From Nymphaea colorata (lineage: Eukaryota; Streptophyta; Magnoliopsida; Nymphaeales; Nymphaeaceae): a DNA stretch of 64,000 nucleotides. The notes under the pieces are model-generated. The model was given only the letters and a program-made list of their open reading frames with translations. It did no database searches and had not been told where the DNA came from. The DNA lies in the NCBI RefSeq assembly GCF_008831285.2, contig NC_045143.1, positions 24,697,662 through 24,761,661 on the forward strand, read 5' to 3'. Each line of letters opens with the position of its first letter. Position 1 is the first letter of the stretch. The translations under genes were made by a program, and so were the position numbers. Below are positions 1 to 12,117 of the stretch, in pieces.

Positions 1-43
1 CAAATTTTTACACCCAAAACCCAGAAAAGTTCAGGAAGCTCAC

Positions 44-542
44 CAGCTAACTTAATCTCAGACCTAGATGACAGACTTGGATCAAACGACATGGAAGAGA
101 TACATGCCATCCCTGATGCCCAAATCATACATCCATTTTCCACATCCTTTTCCAATATTCTCTCAACATAATCAGGATCAGATATATAACATGCCCCAAT
201 AAGTATCAAAAGAGGTTTCCACAAAGCAAAGGGCTTATGCTGAATGCCCTTGAAATGTGAAAAAGATGCATGGGTAAAGCTGAAAATAAGTGCTTTTTTC
301 ACATCTTCAGTTTGGAGTGTCAAACTTGGCAAGTGCAGCAACGTATGTGCACATGAGCATGCTCTCCATGTTGCAGATGGATATGCTGAAATTGCCTTAG
401 CAAGGAAAGCTCCAATGCCTTCTATTATAGAACATGGAGGAACAGGTGGTGAAGGTGGAGGTAGAGGCGTTCTCACCAAAAATGATTTCAACTCATACTT
501 TCTTAACAATGACAACGACTTCCTCAATAGCAGCAAAGACAG
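44..542 (-). CDS. Exon of an importin-like ARM-repeat protein (partial)
   Basis: The minus strand is open from about 542 down to the window edge. It reads a proline-rich stretch followed by helical sequence with the motifs IIEGIGAFLAKAISAYPSATW, CSCAHTLLHLPSL, FALWKPLLILIGACY and ERILEKDVENG. From memory this resembles the plant ARM-repeat family around At3g17340 (importin-beta-like), where SATWRACSC-type and LWKPLL-type motifs occur in one repeat block. A GTGAGC donor at 38-43 suggests the exon ends at 44, after SEIKLA. A CTATAG acceptor at 543-548 is the likeliest start, because an in-frame stop lies just upstream. There is no disabling change inside the exon, so it could belong to a working gene that continues left of the window. 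The overlapping plus-strand frames are shadows. The family call is from memory and moderate; the exon limits are inferred from splice signals. Confidence 0.5.
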
Positions 543-869
543 CTATAGTTTTAATCATATTAATCAGTTTTATAATAATAAAACTAAGCAGTTATAGCTT
601 GTGCAGCCAGAATAGCATTTTCTTGTATTAGATTTGTGAATCGTAGCAAATTTAATGCCAATCTTAAATAATTAAATTAACCTATTTTAATACTGTTTCC
701 AGTTAATGAAAATTAATATTTACATAGTTGATGTTTCAAGGGCTCATGTTAGATTCTTTGCTAAATCATGCTGTTGGTTTGATTCCTCTTTCTATATGCA
801 TCCTGGGTGCCGCCCAGCTCCGAAAAGTGCTCAAGTTATTGCAGGAGTTGTCCCATTCTTGAGGACTTA
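543..869. other. AT-rich intron or spacer
   Basis: I see no coding motif, RNA or repeat here. If the neighbouring exon is correct, this is intron or upstream sequence of the minus-strand ARM-repeat gene. Confidence 0.3.
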
Positions 870-2290
870 GTAGGTACTCGGAGAAGAGCAGCTCTGCTGA
901 TGCTACTCATAGTTCTGAAGGAGATGGAATACGAGAACAGATTGTTCTGAGTGATAGTTCATCACTTCTTCGTTTGGATGAACAGTCACTAAGTGACCCA
1001 ACTGCGAATTTATCATGTAGTAGGATGAAACCTGGTGAAGGGGTCGATGTCAGGGGAAGACAGAGTGAGGATGGAATTCTGGATTCCGACACCATGTTCT
1101 CATGGATTATCAACAACCCATCTCCTCTTGAGCAAATGGTGGGATGGCAGCGATCTAGAGAAGAGAAGATGCATAAAGGACAGGAAATCCTTCAGATGCT
1201 TGAGAAAGAGTTTTTACCTTTTACAGAGCTTGTGTCAGAGGAAGTGTGAACATTTGAATTATGAGGAAGCGTTGAATAATGTTGAAAACCTGTGCATCGA
1301 TGAGCTTAAGAAAAGATAGCAGAACATGAAGGTTATGCCTTGTAGTTATGAAGCAATACTGAGGAAGTGGCAGGAAGAGATGGCTGAAGGAGAAACCACT
1401 CTCTTTTTGCAAATAGTAGGCTTGAGATCGATGTTGTCACAAATGTACTTAAAGAGGCACAAGCGCTGAACGCAACTCAGTTTAGGTATGATGAAAATGT
1501 CACATCTCATCTCTGTGATGTGGAGAGTGCCGAAGATGGTGAGTGGAAGATGCAGGATTTGATGAACCAAATGGATCCTTGCATCGACGAAGCCATTCGG
1601 GGACAGAATGAATAGTTATCTTTGGAGATCCATTTTACTTATATCTTGCAGTTCAAATCAAACATTCCGAAATTTGTCATGTTTCTGAGTTTGATATGCA
1701 TGGTTGCTTATCCTGAAGCTCAACAAAATTGATGCTAGGATCATGCCGAATGTTTATAGCATGCAGCAATTGGAGATCAAGATGGGCCCAATTTGTGCCC
1801 TTGATTATCGGGCAGTTATTCTGCTGCTTACAGTCATTCTTGAGGGTTTGGATCTATGCTTCAAAATGTTTCACATTTCTTTTTCTCGTGATTGAACTTT
1901 CTTTTCATATGTTTTCAGTTACTCTGATAACTACTCATGGCAGGCCCACCTTGAAGATTTAGTGGAAAAAGATGCAACTGAGAAATCTGATGCTGCGAGA
2001 GAAGCTTTTTTAGCTGAGCTTGCACGTGATGCACAAAAAAACAGTAACAAAATTTGTGATGTTTCAAAGCAAATACATGATAAACAAAGGACAGGAAAAA
2101 AAACAAGGATTACAAAAAATTTGAAGATCTGAAGGTTTTATTTTCTTTCGTTGGCTTATTATTTTTCTATTTTGGGTAGGAAATGTATGATATTCTTACT
2201 CTGTGCTATGATGTCTTTCTTTCTTTCAGGTAATGAGTGCCGATGAGCAGTATATCCACAACCACCAAGAGCCACTGTCTGTCATGCATC
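870..2290 (+). pseudogene. UCH-related (DUF629/DUF627) pseudogene
   Basis: Decayed central part of the plant ubiquitin carboxyl-terminal hydrolase-related family (At3g47890-like). Recognisable pieces in order are WQRSREEKMHKGQEILQMLE (frame from 887), NYEEALNNVENLCIDELKKR (1254-1316, other frame), SYEAILRKWQEEMAEGE (about 1344), SRLEIDVVTNVLKEAQAL (about 1417), KIDARIMPNVYSMQQLE (about 1728), HLEDLVEKDATEKSDAAREA (from 1947) and ADEQYIHN (about 2239). Introns persist: an acceptor precedes 1944, a donor follows 2134, and an acceptor precedes 2230. The copy is therefore a genomic-DNA duplicate rather than a retrocopy. Lesions include a frameshift near 1213, TGA at 1247-1249, TAG at 1317-1319, a frame change near 1415 and another near 2090. 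The N-terminal TPR-like part and the catalytic-like C-terminus were not found. Related proteins lack clear deubiquitinase activity, so even an intact copy would have uncertain function. Confidence 0.75.
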
Positions 2291-4587
2291 TTGATTCTTT
2301 GATTCTTCTTTATTTTTATTTTGCAGTTCTGAACTCTTAACTTTACTTACTGCATTTTTTGCGAGTTTCATTTTTAGAGTATACTTTTACTTGTAGTTCT
2401 TTCTTTATTACGATCTTGTTAAAGGATAATTGTGAGCCCCTTATCGGTCATTTGGTTCATTCATTCATGGGGCATTTCCTTCAAAGATGTTTTATGTGGT
2501 GCTTGTTGTGGTTAATGATGAGGCACGTCATATCAGTAGGTGGTAGACTTCTGATGTTGTTTTTCACAGTGGATTTGGCTAGGTGATTTGTACTATAAGT
2601 CTTTCAGTTTGGACATCAGAGCAGTGAGATATGTTTTCCTTTCATAGACTGATAGAGTTGTCCCTAATGGTTCATTTTGGCATGGAGCACATTTTGGTGT
2701 TTTAGAAGCAATAGTTTCTACTGAAAAAATGTTCTCCAAGACTACAGTGTCAGGCTAAAGGGTTAGTCACTAGTTGCAGGACATGTGTTTGGAAAAGGAT
2801 CCTAAATCTGTGCTTTTATAAGTGGCTTAATGTGCGTCAAGAGGGAGACTATCCTGCTATGGCTGGTGCTATATACATATGGTGGGAATGATGGATTGAA
2901 TTGAACTAGTTTTTGATAAAGCACGAGCTTCCCTAATCAGCCATATCTGTCTCACCTCAATTGGGCGGCTTTATCTAGAGTCTAGACAAGTTCATGAAGT
3001 TAAGTTCTTGGTTTACCTGCTTCAATGTTGTATGACAAACTAAACTGGAAGTTGGAAAGTTGATTACCTGAAAAGTGCATACCAACTTCCTTTCATGTAT
3101 ACTTGAGGGGTGAAGTTTGTGTCTCTTGCCATTTATGTGCTTTAGAGAATATTTCAGGCGACTTAAAGTTCTATGTGAACCTGAGATGGTTCCCTGACCT
3201 TTTATACGTGAGAAGATTTGGTTTTCTTTCTTTCTTTAATCCAGACCGCTCAATGCTAGTGGAAAGGGAAAGGAAAGCCTGGGCATCAGCACTGGTGAAA
3301 GAAGAAGCAAAACCACTTTGACTGAAAAAGCACTCGCAAAGAAGCAACAAACCAAGCCCCTGGGGCAAATCTTTAAGAACATTAAAGATGGTTTGATGCT
3401 TAATAATATTTGTTACTACAGCATGCACATATATTTAATGTGTAAAGCTACAAGCAGTTGTTGCATGCTCTGACTATCACATGTAAAACTGTTTCTTTGT
3501 ATTGTGAAAGCTCAAGTTTTTTCCTTTCCCCTACTTTTGTTGTCAAGCTAGGCCATTTGTTTATTCACTTAATGGATCTTTCAGTTCTTCCAAATGAACC
3601 TTGGCGTGAACTGTCTTCCCTGCAGCATCGTTGATGCAACTGCTGATAATCAGGAGGAGTTTGGTGTTACCACTGCATTTGGAGATTATGATTCAAAGCT
3701 AAGAGAAGAGGAACATAAGTGGAAGAGGAACTAGTTGCAAGCAACCTATAATTCTGTTTTTCTTGTATTTGCAGTTATGACTTGTGACCTATTTTTGCTG
3801 ATGGGTGGTCAAATTTGTTTTGAGAAAGGGAAGGCTGAATTAGGCAGCCCATTGTTGTAGACTGGCTTTAGCAGTCATTGTCTGGCATGCATTTTCATTT
3901 GTTTTCTTCTTCCTTTCCTTCTTAATTGATGGACTGCGCTTGTCTAAGACAGTCTTATTGTCAAAAAATGTTTCCCCTTAATGCAGCCCCAATTAATTGT
4001 CATTGTAACCTTTGGGAATATGATGAAGGTTCATGGTCCATTACAAGAAGTGCGTTGCTTTGTTCTTTGAAGAAGAAATATGTTTTCTATAAATTCTATA
4101 GAATAACATAGTTTGATTTCTTTGCTAATGTATTTTACATTTGTTCTTCTTTTTATTTGTATTATTCTTGCCCTGTGTGCTGAGTGTTGTACGTTCATCT
4201 TGGTTGCAAGCATTTTATGTTTTGATCTTCTTGCATGTGATTATAGTTTTCTGAAGGTTTTGTGATTTTTACTGATCTTTAATAGTTTAATTAGGAAAAA
4301 TTGTTTTGAGAACTTTTATTCTGTTATACTTTTTATAGAAACTGGGCAGAATAAAAAGAAATACAACACAAATGCCAAAATTGTTCAAAAAATTTTGTAT
4401 TTTGGTTTTCTAAAGTCCTCTACTTCTGTAGAGTCAAAAGAATCCTTAGTTTTGGTATCAGCTCTTTACAATACAATGTCTTTTTAAACCAGATTTGTGA
4501 ACCTGTCAGAACTGAAAAAGTCTGCCTCTGTTCTACATCCGGACACTTTTTTTTTTACTTTTGCTTTCTGCACAGCCTTATAATCAG
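2291..4587. other. Non-coding stretch with exon-like segments
   Basis: AT-rich sequence without a full gene. Two segments look exon-like. One, at about 3250-3318, encodes LVERERKAWASALVKEEAKP. The other, at about 3627-3735, follows a CTGCAG acceptor and encodes EEFGVTTAFGDYDSKLREEE before a stop. I do not recognise either. They lie in the orientation of the DUF629 pseudogene and could be further decayed parts of it or of another gene fragment. Confidence 0.25.
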
Positions 4588-6470
4588 AGTCTAACAATGT
4601 CCAATCCCATAGTTGTCATTATCATTTCCCTAATGATTTTACAAAAGTCGCTGCATAGGACTGGTTTATCCTGGGCTTCGTTCAAGGACAAAGAAGAGCT
4701 TAACCTAAACTTCTTGCAAAGCTTTTGATCAATGACTTAACATTTATGCGAACTCGTCACCCTTAAACGAATCTTTTATGTAGAATATCATACTTTTATG
4801 GGAGAGTTGTTAAGTTCATTTTTCTACCCAGTCTACCCATCATGTTTTGCATTCACCCCTCTTTAGGGACTAGAGTTCATGCCTCTTGGTGATATACCAT
4901 TTCATGTCAAGAACTTTTGCAAACGATTTTTTTTTTTGTTTAAAAACATTTTAAAGATGCTTTCTCTCACAATGATATGTCTTTGCTTTACTCTTAGTAT
5001 CCTTCGAGTATGAGAAAATTTCAAGTTTTTGTTGTCAACCAATGGAAGAGGCAAGTTGAAAGAATACTGGATATGAACATTAAGGAAAATTCCTCTGAGA
5101 AAGTCAAGACTAGGAAATGTTATTGACTCTAGTGTTCAAACATTTGTAAGGATTTAGCATGAAGTATACTAAGTGAGAAGCCACAATGTTCTCTAAGATC
5201 TTGGCAGGTAGCAAAATGAGAGTTGAGAGATGGGCTCGGGGCTTGTGTAGTTGTTCCTCTGAGTCAGTAATCAAGAGTACCAGATAAGCATATAGTTGAT
5301 TTATGTCTATTTCGCGAAGATAATGACTTACGAACCTTTAGGTCGTCGAAAACCCGTAAGGTGAAGCGGGTTGGACACGTGATAAAGCTACACATAACCA
5401 CCAAAGCGGTGGAGCTTCGTAGTAGCCTTTGAGGTGGTGAGCTATTCCCTCAAAGGTGAAGGTCGGCCTGAAAAAAAAAGAAAAAATCAAAGAGAAAAAA
5501 AATCAGAAGTCAAAAAGTTGAATGCAAAAGAAAGAAAAACAAAAGAAACTAAGAAAAAAAAAAGCAAAAAGTGCCTGCCAAGAGATGAAATATATGAAGG
5601 CTGAACTCGTAGGAATTGAATGAGACAATCTTTCGTGGATGTGCAATTTTGGGGTCAATATCTGCTCCTCTTTTTGATTACCTAAGATGTCGAGGATGAT
5701 TCCTTTATGTTCACATTTTGGAAATTGAAAGATACCCCTTCTAGAAGTTTGACGACATTGATATGAAATGAATTCTAATGCTCGTACGGTACTATGGGTA
5801 AATGAATAACATATTATGTGCACAACACGAGCACTCATGCTTTTTGTGTTAAATTGATGATTTGAACTATTTCAAAGTAAAAACTTGACATCTCTTGTTA
5901 TGTTTCGAGGTTTTTTAGGCATTAACCAATCCCCTTTAGTCTTGAAAGGTGTTTGCTATTTCATTAACAAACCACTAGTCCGTTCATGGAATAAATGAAG
6001 CTCCTCAAACCTAGTCCACTTATGTTGAATGTGACAAATTGTCCATCTTTTCCTCTGTTGTAGGAGAGACATAACATTTAGGAACCTGACCTATTATTCC
6101 ATCTTGACCGAGTGTCTTCAACTTGTTGAAATGTCTTCAACATGTTTTTCAATGACATAACTAAGACTTAGGGTTGAGGCTATCATGGAAGATCTCTTAT
6201 CTGTTTTCAAAAGAACCAGTCGATTTTTTGAACTATGACATTTTTGAAAAGTTTATCCTTTGAGGTTGCATGAGTTTTGTTCCTGGATTCATCTAATATT
6301 TGTCTTGGCTTGCAATACATGGTTTTGCAAAATGGTGTGGAGTTATTCTTCATCGTCACCAACTACCCCGCCCATGCCTTTGCTTTGACAACTGGGCCCT
6401 TCATAGTTTTGGACCATGTTAGTATTCAGTTTCTTCTTGTGTCTTGTTAGTTGAGCATTATGGGTATTTT
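4588..6470. repeat. R1 repeat, copy 1 (unclassified, uninterrupted)
   Basis: This block is paralogous to 38153-39155 plus 44292-44900. The best conserved part is about 5205-5480, which contains GAAAACCCGTAAGGTGAAGC and CAAAGCGGTGGAGCTTCGTA and matches 38745-39015. Further matches are 4588-4700 with 38153-38270, 5560-5740 with 39098-39155 plus 44292-44400, and about 6170-6450 with 44700-44885. No protein motif was found. A short A-rich tract at 5468-5560 separates the sub-blocks in both copies. Copy 1 lacks the copia element that splits copy 2, so it serves as an empty-site reference. The class is unknown; a non-coding part of a large transposon or a segmental duplication are both possible. 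Confidence 0.7.
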
Positions 6471-8379
6471 GACTAGTATGTGTTTGTTTATCCATAAATC
6501 GGGACAATATCCTACATTGGGGAAAAATTATGATATTATTGAATTTTTTCTCATTGATTTTGTTTATGATGCTTCAATCATTTAAGGCTGGCTGTTGGAC
6601 CTGTTCCCCATCGATTGAGGCTATTGCTTTTAATCCAGTTCTTCCCCTTCCCATAACCGAGATGTTTTTCCAACATTGGAGGAGAAGGTGGGCCGAGGTC
6701 GGTCCAAAATTATGTCAGAATGTCAGTTTTTTAGGCATGAAAATGACACAACTAACGCTTATTTCAGAATGTCGTGGAAAGCTTATTTTTAGATTTGTTA
6801 TTGGTCTTCAATTTTTTGATGTTCTTATCCATATGTTGTTGTTGCGGGTAAGGCCAGGATCATGAACTAGAAGGTCAACTAGAGGAGGCTGTAGAGTTGG
6901 TTGAAGGCATCCTTAGGAAGTGTTATTGATTGGCTGACCATGAAATAATGCCTTTTCTTTAGAGAATATGGTCGGTGCTACATATTTCTCTGGTTCTAGT
7001 AGTCAAAGTGATGTTATGTCTACCTTATGTCTTAAGGATGGTAGTCAGAATCGCTTCCTAGATTCGGCACTTCCAGGGCACATGACATGATGTATATGAA
7101 CTATTCAACTGCCAGTACATATACAAACATCTTGCACCTCGCCTTGAGGAAAGCATTTTGAATACCTGGAGGGATAGTAGGAATATGCAACCAACAGTTA
7201 AACTTACCAATATGTTGGGCATCAAAGAGCAAATAAATGGTGGTAATGATTTGGCCCGTAACACTTTGAATCTGAGCCCTGAGGTGGGTATGGGGACAGA
7301 GTTGAGCATCTTGCAAGATGGACAAGATTTGCAAGTGCAATGGGCAGATGTAACTGTTGTGCAAGGGCAAGGGCTATCTTTGAGCCTCAGCACGCACATA
7401 CCATCTACAATTACAGTTTCTTCTTTCCAATTTCGTCATGAAAAATACTGATGTTGCATTCGTAGGTTTGCAGATTTTTTTTTTAGAATGAAGCTCACAA
7501 AAATGATGGATTCAGTTGTAAGCAGCCAAGTGGCAACAAATGTTTCTTACTTTTACAATTTGTATTATCACAAGTGCGTGAGATATACTGTAATTTGCTA
7601 ATAAAATGTCTTTGCAGGCATGTGATTTCCTTGAACAAGGCTATAGGCCCACGATTACCATTATTACAACAAGGATTTTTTTCAGAATTCACATGACAAT
7701 GTTCTGCCTAGTAGGTAGGTGTCTTGAACAATCATGGTTCAAATTTTATTTTATCCTGCTAGAGGCTGATTTCAGTTTAAGCTAGTATACTTAAGTTTTT
7801 TCTTTCATTTTGCATCCACCTATATTGTTGAATTTTTACATGTATTGTAAAACAATGAATTCCAAATAAGGTTTCAAGCCATTCCGCGTACCATTTTGCA
7901 TATTATATCCAACAACATGCATGTGTGGTAATGACCTTTTTTTCGGGCTTATTCTCTAGAAATGAAGGGGACAACGGTGCATTGGATGAATGGTAACCAA
8001 GAGGACAACAAAGATAGAGGTAGAAATTGGATCTGCTGGTGCACTGCATGAAACACTCTCTCTCTGTCTCTCATATGATACACACTGATGGGAAGGTCAG
8101 TTTAACCTAACAAGAAGTCAGTTTTGTTGTTTAGGTACTTGTCCATATGTGTAAGGAATGGTTGCACCATTCGTGAGGGATAGTTTCTTTTTGTATTAGT
8201 CACTCTTAAAAAACATTGAGTACCTAGGGGAAAGGGATAAAAGTTCACCAAATACCATGATTAAATTCATGCAGTCCCACCTCATCAACAGCCGAACCAA
8301 TCCTCATTCATAATTATGGCTAGGGAACTTGTCTGAATCACCCATTGCCACCTTCGTCGTTTATGTTACTTCAATAATA
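6471..8379. other. Unassigned spacer with a 200 bp dispersed repeat
   Basis: No gene is recognisable. The segment 7336-7546 is closely similar to 23248-23446 in the same orientation; see the separate entry. Short open frames here show no family resemblance. A CTCTCTCTGTCTCTC run at about 8056 is low complexity. Confidence 0.3.
7336..7546 (+). repeat. Dispersed ~200 bp repeat (Rep-D), copy 1
   Basis: High similarity to 23248-23446, with landmarks GGGCAGATGTAACTG, TACAGTTTCTTCTTTCCAAT and GCAGCCAAGTGGCAACAAAT. Small indels separate the copies. No terminal repeats or coding motif were found, so the repeat class is unknown. Confidence 0.7.
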
Positions 8380-8570
8380 TAATAAAAAGAGAGAGTGCGA
8401 ATGTGTGGGTGAGAGTCCATGTGCTTGAATCTGACCGCGGCTGAGCCGGAACCGACAGAAGTCCTTGGCATGGATGGACCGGTTCAATGGCAGACGCTAG
8501 CGGTTCTTCAGTTGATGCATGGGTCTGAGTTGTAGAAAACTAGCTAGTTTCCAGCTTGTGTGCCTGACTT
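8380..8570 (+). repeat. Dispersed repeat Rep-B, copy 1
   Basis: It shares GAGAGTGCGAATGTGTGGGT, ACCGACAGAAGTCCTTGG and GATGGACCGGTTCAATGG with copies at 14340-14535 and 20915-21170. Order and orientation match in all three. The downstream segment TTGTAGAAAACTAGCTAG is also shared with the 21 kb copy. No coding capacity is seen; it is likely a non-autonomous transposon or its end. Confidence 0.65.
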
Positions 8571-8811
8571 GAGTAGTGTAACTCTCCTCCTCATAGATTC
8601 CAATTTTCTCAAGCATGGGCTATTAAATTTGTTTTACACTTGTCTTTTTTGTACACTAATCAAAAAGAGAAAATGAGTGTACATGTACATTGTATCCAGT
8701 GGTGTGCTGAGGACTGATGATTTTCAGTCTAAACTTAGATTAGAAAAATCTGTAAATTTTATATATATAAAAGATTTTCAAACCAAACTTGATTAGAGTA
8801 ATTGTAAATTT

Positions 8812-8815
<4 letters not shown>

Positions 8816-8895
<80 letters not shown>
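8816..8895. repeat. (TA)n(TG)n microsatellite
   Basis: Compound dinucleotide repeat immediately abutting the left LTR of the minus-strand copia element. Apparent short open frames over it are artefacts of dinucleotide translation. Confidence 0.95.
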
Positions 8896-8901
<6 letters not shown>

Positions 8902-9121
8902 GTTGAGAGGTAGAGAAGAACGAGAGGAAGGAGGAGAGAAAGGTAGCAGCAGAAAAACGTACTGCTGCTCCTCTTTTCATTAGACTAAATAAGATTAGGG
9001 TTAAGACTAACCCTTTACATAAAGAGTCCACCAAAATATTAAAAATTCAGAAAGCTACCTAATACTAAATACCAAAACACATAACACTTTAAATATCAAA
9101 AAGCAACACGTTTTCTCAACA
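8896..9121 (-). repeat. 3' LTR of Copia-M
   Basis: 226 bp, starting TGTTACG and ending CTCAACA on the plus strand. One substitution separates it from 14102-14327. It is adjacent to the polypurine tract on its right. Confidence 0.95.
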
Positions 9122-9132
9122 CTCCCCCTCAA
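9122..9132 (-). other. Polypurine tract of Copia-M
   Basis: On the minus strand this reads TTGAGGGGGAG directly before the 3' LTR, the expected plus-strand priming site for reverse transcription. Confidence 0.85.
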
Positions 9133-9157
9133 GCTGGAGCATAGATGTCTATCATGC

Positions 9158-10427
9158 TCAGCTTGCTACAACACTTCGTGAAATTGGATATTGGAAGAGC
9201 TTTGGTAATATATCTGCAGGTTGGTCTTCAGAAGCAACATACTTAGTAGAGATAATCCCTACTTGGACTAAGTCTCTAATGTAATGACAATCAACTTCAA
9301 TATGTTTGGTCCGCTCGTGGAAGACCGGATTATTTGCTATGTAAGTAGCCGCTTTATTATCACATTGCATTTTTATAGGCAGCTCAACCTGAATTCCAAG
9401 ACCTTCTAGCATGCCTTTCACCCATGTTATCTCAGTGGCTGTTTGGGCCATGGCTCGATATTCTGACTCTGCACTTGATCGAGCAACAACAGCTTGTTTT
9501 TTACTTCTCCAAGAGACTAAGTTGCCACCAACAAAGATACAGAATCCTGTAGTGGACTTTCTGTCATCAATTGAGCCTGCATAATCTGCATCAGAGTAAG
9601 CTTCTATCTGAAGTGAGGTGCTTCTTCTAAATAATAGACCCTTCTCAGGGGAGCCTTTTAGAAATTTCAATAATAACAGAGCTGCATCACAATGGGCTTT
9701 CCTCGGTTTGTCCATAAATTGACTTAGTTTTCCCACAGCAAAGGATATATCAGGTCTAGTAATTGTTACATATAGTAGCTTTCCAATGAGAGACCGATAT
9801 GATTTGCTATCAACAGGCTCAGATTTATCATTATATAAATGAGTACGACTAGACCTTCTTTGCTCCTTGCCGCTTCTATCCCCAAGAAGTAACGTAGTGA
9901 GCCAAGAACTTTAGTAACAAAATGTTGCTGCAAATATTCCTTTGTGTCATGTATTTCTTGTTCATTGTCACCAGTTAAAATAATATCATCCACATATACC
10001 ACCATAACAACTATACCTCTGGAGGTCCTTTTTATGAACAGAGAATGGTCTAGAGGAGATCTCTGAAACTCAAACTTAGACACAACTTCTGAAACCATGC
10101 TCTAGGACTCTGTTTCAAACCATATATAGCCTTCTTTAACAGACATACCTTGGTACACTCCCCCTGTTTCTCAAAGACAGGTGGTTGCTGCATATAGACT
10201 ACTTCAGTTAAATCTCCATAAAGAAAGGCATTTTTAACATCGAGTTGGTACATGTTCCAACCATAATGAACTGCAATAGATATAATAAGTCGTATAGTGC
10301 CCAAACGTGCCACAGGAGAGAAGGTTTCAAAGAAGTCAACACCATATGTCTGTGTGTACCCTTTTGCTACCAAACGTGCCTTGTAGCGCTCAACTGTACC
10401 ATCTGAGTTGTACTTGATAGTGAAAAC
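9158..10427 (-). pseudogene. Copia-M reverse transcriptase and RNase H, broken
   Basis: The RT starts after the TGA at 10428-10430 and shows [26 protein letters not shown] and YVDDIILTG (around 9990). RNase H shows DADYAGSIDDRKSTTGFCIF and ARSSAESEYRAMA, then a C-terminal TKHIEVDCHYIRD. A frameshift near 10090, just after AWFQK, separates two RT frames. Near 9840 the sequence jumps from SKEGLV into a segment normally some tens of residues later (SEPVDSKSY, TRPDISFAV), so an internal stretch of the RT thumb/connection region is deleted. A further frame change precedes KLSQFMDKP. RT would copy element RNA in cytoplasmic particles; this copy cannot make a full enzyme. Confidence 0.9.
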
Positions 10428-12117
10428 TCATTTCGAGCCAACAATATCTGCCCCATAAGGAGGTTCAACGAGATCCCAAGTGTGACGAGATATGAGAGAA
10501 TCCATCTCCTCCTTCATAACCTGGTACCACTTAGAGTCCAACATAGCTTGTTCATGTGAAATAGGAATGGATGTAGCTGACAAGGCATCAATGAATTTGC
10601 ACATATGATTTCCCACATGGGCTGTACTAACAAACTTAGAAAGAGGATGAATTGTACATTGTCTAATCCCTTTACGCAGAGCAATAGGTAATTCATCAGG
10701 AACTGGAGCATTAAGGGAACACTCAGGCATGTTATGTAATTCAAAACTACTTACCTCCTGAGAGCAAGATGGTGCTGGGTCATTAGATGATGGATTTCTT
10801 CTTGAATATGTAAGAGGAGGATCTTTAAACCGAGGAATGGAGGGTGATGATGAACAAGGAAGGGACTCAAGAGGAATTGGAGGAATTGGAAGTGGAACCG
10901 AAGATGGCATCTCAGACTTAGGATTTGAAGTACGTGCAAGAAAGTATGGAGATGACTCGAGAAAGGTAACATCGGCACTAACAAACTCTCGATTAGATAT
11001 AGGATCAAGGCATCGATACCCCTTTTGATTTTTTGAGTATCCCACAAACACACATTTACTTGCTTGAGCAGCCAGTTTATCTCGATTGGGACCAAGTTTA
11101 TGGACAAAACATGTGCACCCAAATATACGTGGGGGTAACGAAAATAAAGCTCTATTTGGGTATAGAATTTGTATTGGAATTTTGTTGTCTATGAAAGATG
11201 ATGGCATTCTATTTATTAGGTAACATGCAGTCAAAATTACATCTCCCCAAAATTTGGAAGGCATATGAGAATGAATCATGATGGTGCGGGCTACATCCAA
11301 CAGATGGCGATGTTTTCTTTCAACTACACCATTCTGTTGAGATGTGTGAGGGCATGTAAAATGTGGAACAATAGCTAGAGATTTATAGAATTCAAGTAAA
11401 TGAGAGGATTTGAACTCGAGAGCATTGTCAGTGCGAACAACCTTGACACAAGAATTAAATTGAGTTTTTATTTCCAATATGAAAGATTTCAAGATACAAG
11501 GAGCTTCAGTTCTGTCTTTCATCAAAAACACCCAAGTGACACGAGAGAAATCATCAACAATAGAAAGATAATAACGAGACGACAACCGACTTGGAACCCG
11601 ACTAGGCCCCCAAACATCAACATGGACTAAATCAAATAGACATTGACTAGACTAACTTTGACTCGATGGAAAGGAAGTACCACAATGCTTGCCCAGTTGA
11701 CAAGCTTCACACTCTATAGACGTTGTGGAAGAGACTTGAGGACACAACAGCCGAAGTTTAGGGAATGAAGGATGACCCAATCTGAGATGCCACTGGAAGA
11801 CACTTGAAGTAGAATCAACATGGAATGACGCCTCCTTAGGGGATGTATCCAAGATGTATATTCCATCTATCTCATGGCCTCCACCAATCTTCCTCCCAGT
11901 CGATAGATCCTGAAATACACAAGTACCCGAGTAAAAAATAACTTTGCAATTCATCTCTTTTGTTAGTTTGGTTACAGATAATAAATTCTTCGGGAATTCA
12001 GGAGCATATAACACATCATGGACATGTAAAGAAGGAGAAAGATAAACATCTCCACGTCCTTCAACTGGCGATAGTCTTCCATCCGCCAAACGAACATGTT
12101 GAGGAGAATCAAATTTC
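10428..12117 (-). pseudogene. Copia-M protease C-terminal part and integrase, broken
   Basis: Pre-integrase and zinc-binding region (WHLRLGHPSF ... CEACQLGKH) are followed by the integrase core. Acidic residues are visible in HVDVWGP, VVRTDNALEF and the glutamate of QQNGVVERKH. The C-terminal domain includes FGCTCFVHK and VFVGYS. A TAG at 11652-11654 interrupts the frame between the zinc domain and the core, and a TAG near 12118 lies just after the protease active site. The frame ends at TGA 10428-10430, where copia proteins normally have tryptophan in a GSKWV-type motif at the RT entry. The integrase is otherwise close to full length. Confidence 0.9.

Noticed and set aside
3171-3428. 85-codon minus-strand ORF
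   Set aside because: No family resemblance; it opposes exon-like text on the plus strand.
8759-9034. Open frames across the TA/TG microsatellite
   Set aside because: They translate only as Tyr-Ile and Cys-Val/Thr-His repeats; no protein family.
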